A stretch of DNA of 64,000 nucleotides from positions 744,001-808,000 of the forward strand of contig NZ_AOGW02000010.1 in assembly GCF_000332495.1 (NCBI RefSeq), in the 5' to 3' direction. Source of the DNA: Leptospira terpstrae serovar Hualin str. LT 11-33 = ATCC 700639. Its GTDB lineage: Bacteria > Spirochaetota > Leptospiria > Leptospirales > Leptospiraceae. Each line of letters starts with the position of its first letter. The first letter of the stretch is position 1. Position numbers and translations under genes: made by a program. The notes beneath the pieces are model-generated. The model searched no databases. It was not told where the DNA came from and worked only from the letters and a program-made list of their open reading frames with translations. Shown here piece after piece: positions 63,609 to 64,000 of the stretch.

Positions 63609-64000
63609 TCCTTGCCCTCCTTACCCTCGTTTCTGTTGCGGAGTTCGATCTCAACGGAAAGGCCATCTAGCCCGAACTCTGTTACTATACTCTTTCGGTA
63701 AAAACTCAATATATTTGACGGAAAGAGTTTCGTATCATTAACAAAGAATAAAATTTTAAAAGGAATCTGGGAGACTTGCGTGGCGTAATACACCTTCGGA
63801 GGTCGGTTCGATGCCTTTTGTACCTTATTTTTCCCCCCCCACTTGCTTAACCAGTCATTTAGGGCACGAGTGGTCAGCTTTTTCTGGGACTTTTCGTAGA
63901 GACTCACCACTGATTCGAGGAGTTTGTGGGTTCTCAGTTTCTCTTTGGCGGAAAGGGAAAGAAGCGGGCGTTCCTTTAAAATCGAAAGTTTCGCTTCCAT
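63605..64000 (-). CDS. der: GTPase Der, C-terminal part (5' outside window)
   Basis: 131 codons to the right edge. The sequence TTRALNDWLSKWGGKNKVQK, RPPKVYYATQVSQIPFKILF and VNDTKLFPSNILSFYRKSIV matches the C-terminal KH-like domain of Der (EngA), the double-GTPase ribosome assembly factor. The two G domains lie beyond the window. An ATG falls on the last codon of the window by chance and is almost certainly not the start. It overlaps plsY by 4 bp. Confidence 0.88.
   Translation of the reverse strand: MEAKLSILKERPLLSLSAKEKLRTHKLLESVVSLYEKSQKKLTTRALNDWLSKWGGKNKVQKASNRPPKVYYATQVSQIPFKILFFVNDTKLFPSNILSFYRKSIVTEFGLDGLSVEIELRNRNEGKEGKE

Overview
This window reads as a chromosomal segment of a Leptospira-type spirochaete, probably from the saprophytic L. 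biflexa side of the genus. Support comes from many lipoprotein signal peptides with relaxed spirochaetal lipoboxes, a DUF1574 protein of the kind known mainly from Leptospira, flagellar chaperone genes, a bactofilin paired with an M23 peptidase, 7TM-DISM/SpoIIE signalling proteins and the moderately AT-rich sequence. The species assignment is inference from family content only; no database search was possible.

Layout. 1-1.1 kb: minus-strand tail of a flagellar operon (fliS, a coiled-coil protein, a J-domain protein cut by the left edge). 1.2-5.4 kb: purN-purH, a membrane protein, a secreted protein, and tal, whose ribosome-binding site lies in a 16-bp hairpin. 5.4-9 kb: HPP membrane protein, DUF1574 protein, pseudouridine synthase, lipA. 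9-14.8 kb: FecR-domain lipoprotein, unusual radical SAM protein, 7TM-DISM SpoIIE phosphatase, small proteins. 14.8-17.8 kb: divergent aminotransferase and MocR-type regulator sharing a 12-bp direct repeat, then tRNA-Phe. 17.9-24.3 kb: alpha/beta hydrolase lipoprotein, coaE, SPOR protein, DUF2452, VanW, membrane protein, SH3 lipoprotein, YidB-like protein.

24.3-34.4 kb is the most accessory-looking part: an FG-GAP beta-propeller lipoprotein, an 881-aa protein with calcium-binding repeats, Ig-like repeats and a DUF1566 tail, a stand-alone DUF1566 protein, an unknown lipoprotein/membrane-protein pair, a VOC lipoprotein, an AraC regulator and an arylamine N-acetyltransferase. It ends in a strongly structured, gene-free stretch beside tRNA-Leu(UAG).

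34.5-48.3 kb: two coupled cyclic-nucleotide-binding proteins and a double PilZ membrane protein (second messengers); ispD-lysA; then an envelope block (phospholipase C-like protein, class A PBP, bactofilin, LysM/M23 peptidase, DUF900 hydrolase, transglutaminase-like protein), an AraC regulator and an Mpo1-like protein. 48.3-57.6 kb: malQ, class I aldolase, a two-component system, a secreted helical protein, a GAF/SpoIIE phosphatase, glnA with three helically phased repeats upstream, tRNA-Met and a Cys-rich exported protein. 57.7-64 kb: smc (short, no visible hinge), a Maf-like DUF115 protein, an unknown protein, plsY and the 3' end of der.

Most genes sit in short operons with start/stop overlaps (ATGA or TAATG), and several convergent pairs overlap at their 3' ends. 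The best leads for undescribed biology are the structured element next to tRNA-Leu, the hairpins over translation starts (tal, coaE, the lipoprotein at 30.1 kb), the repeat operators upstream of glnA and between the aminotransferase and MocR genes, and the uncharacterised exported-protein block.
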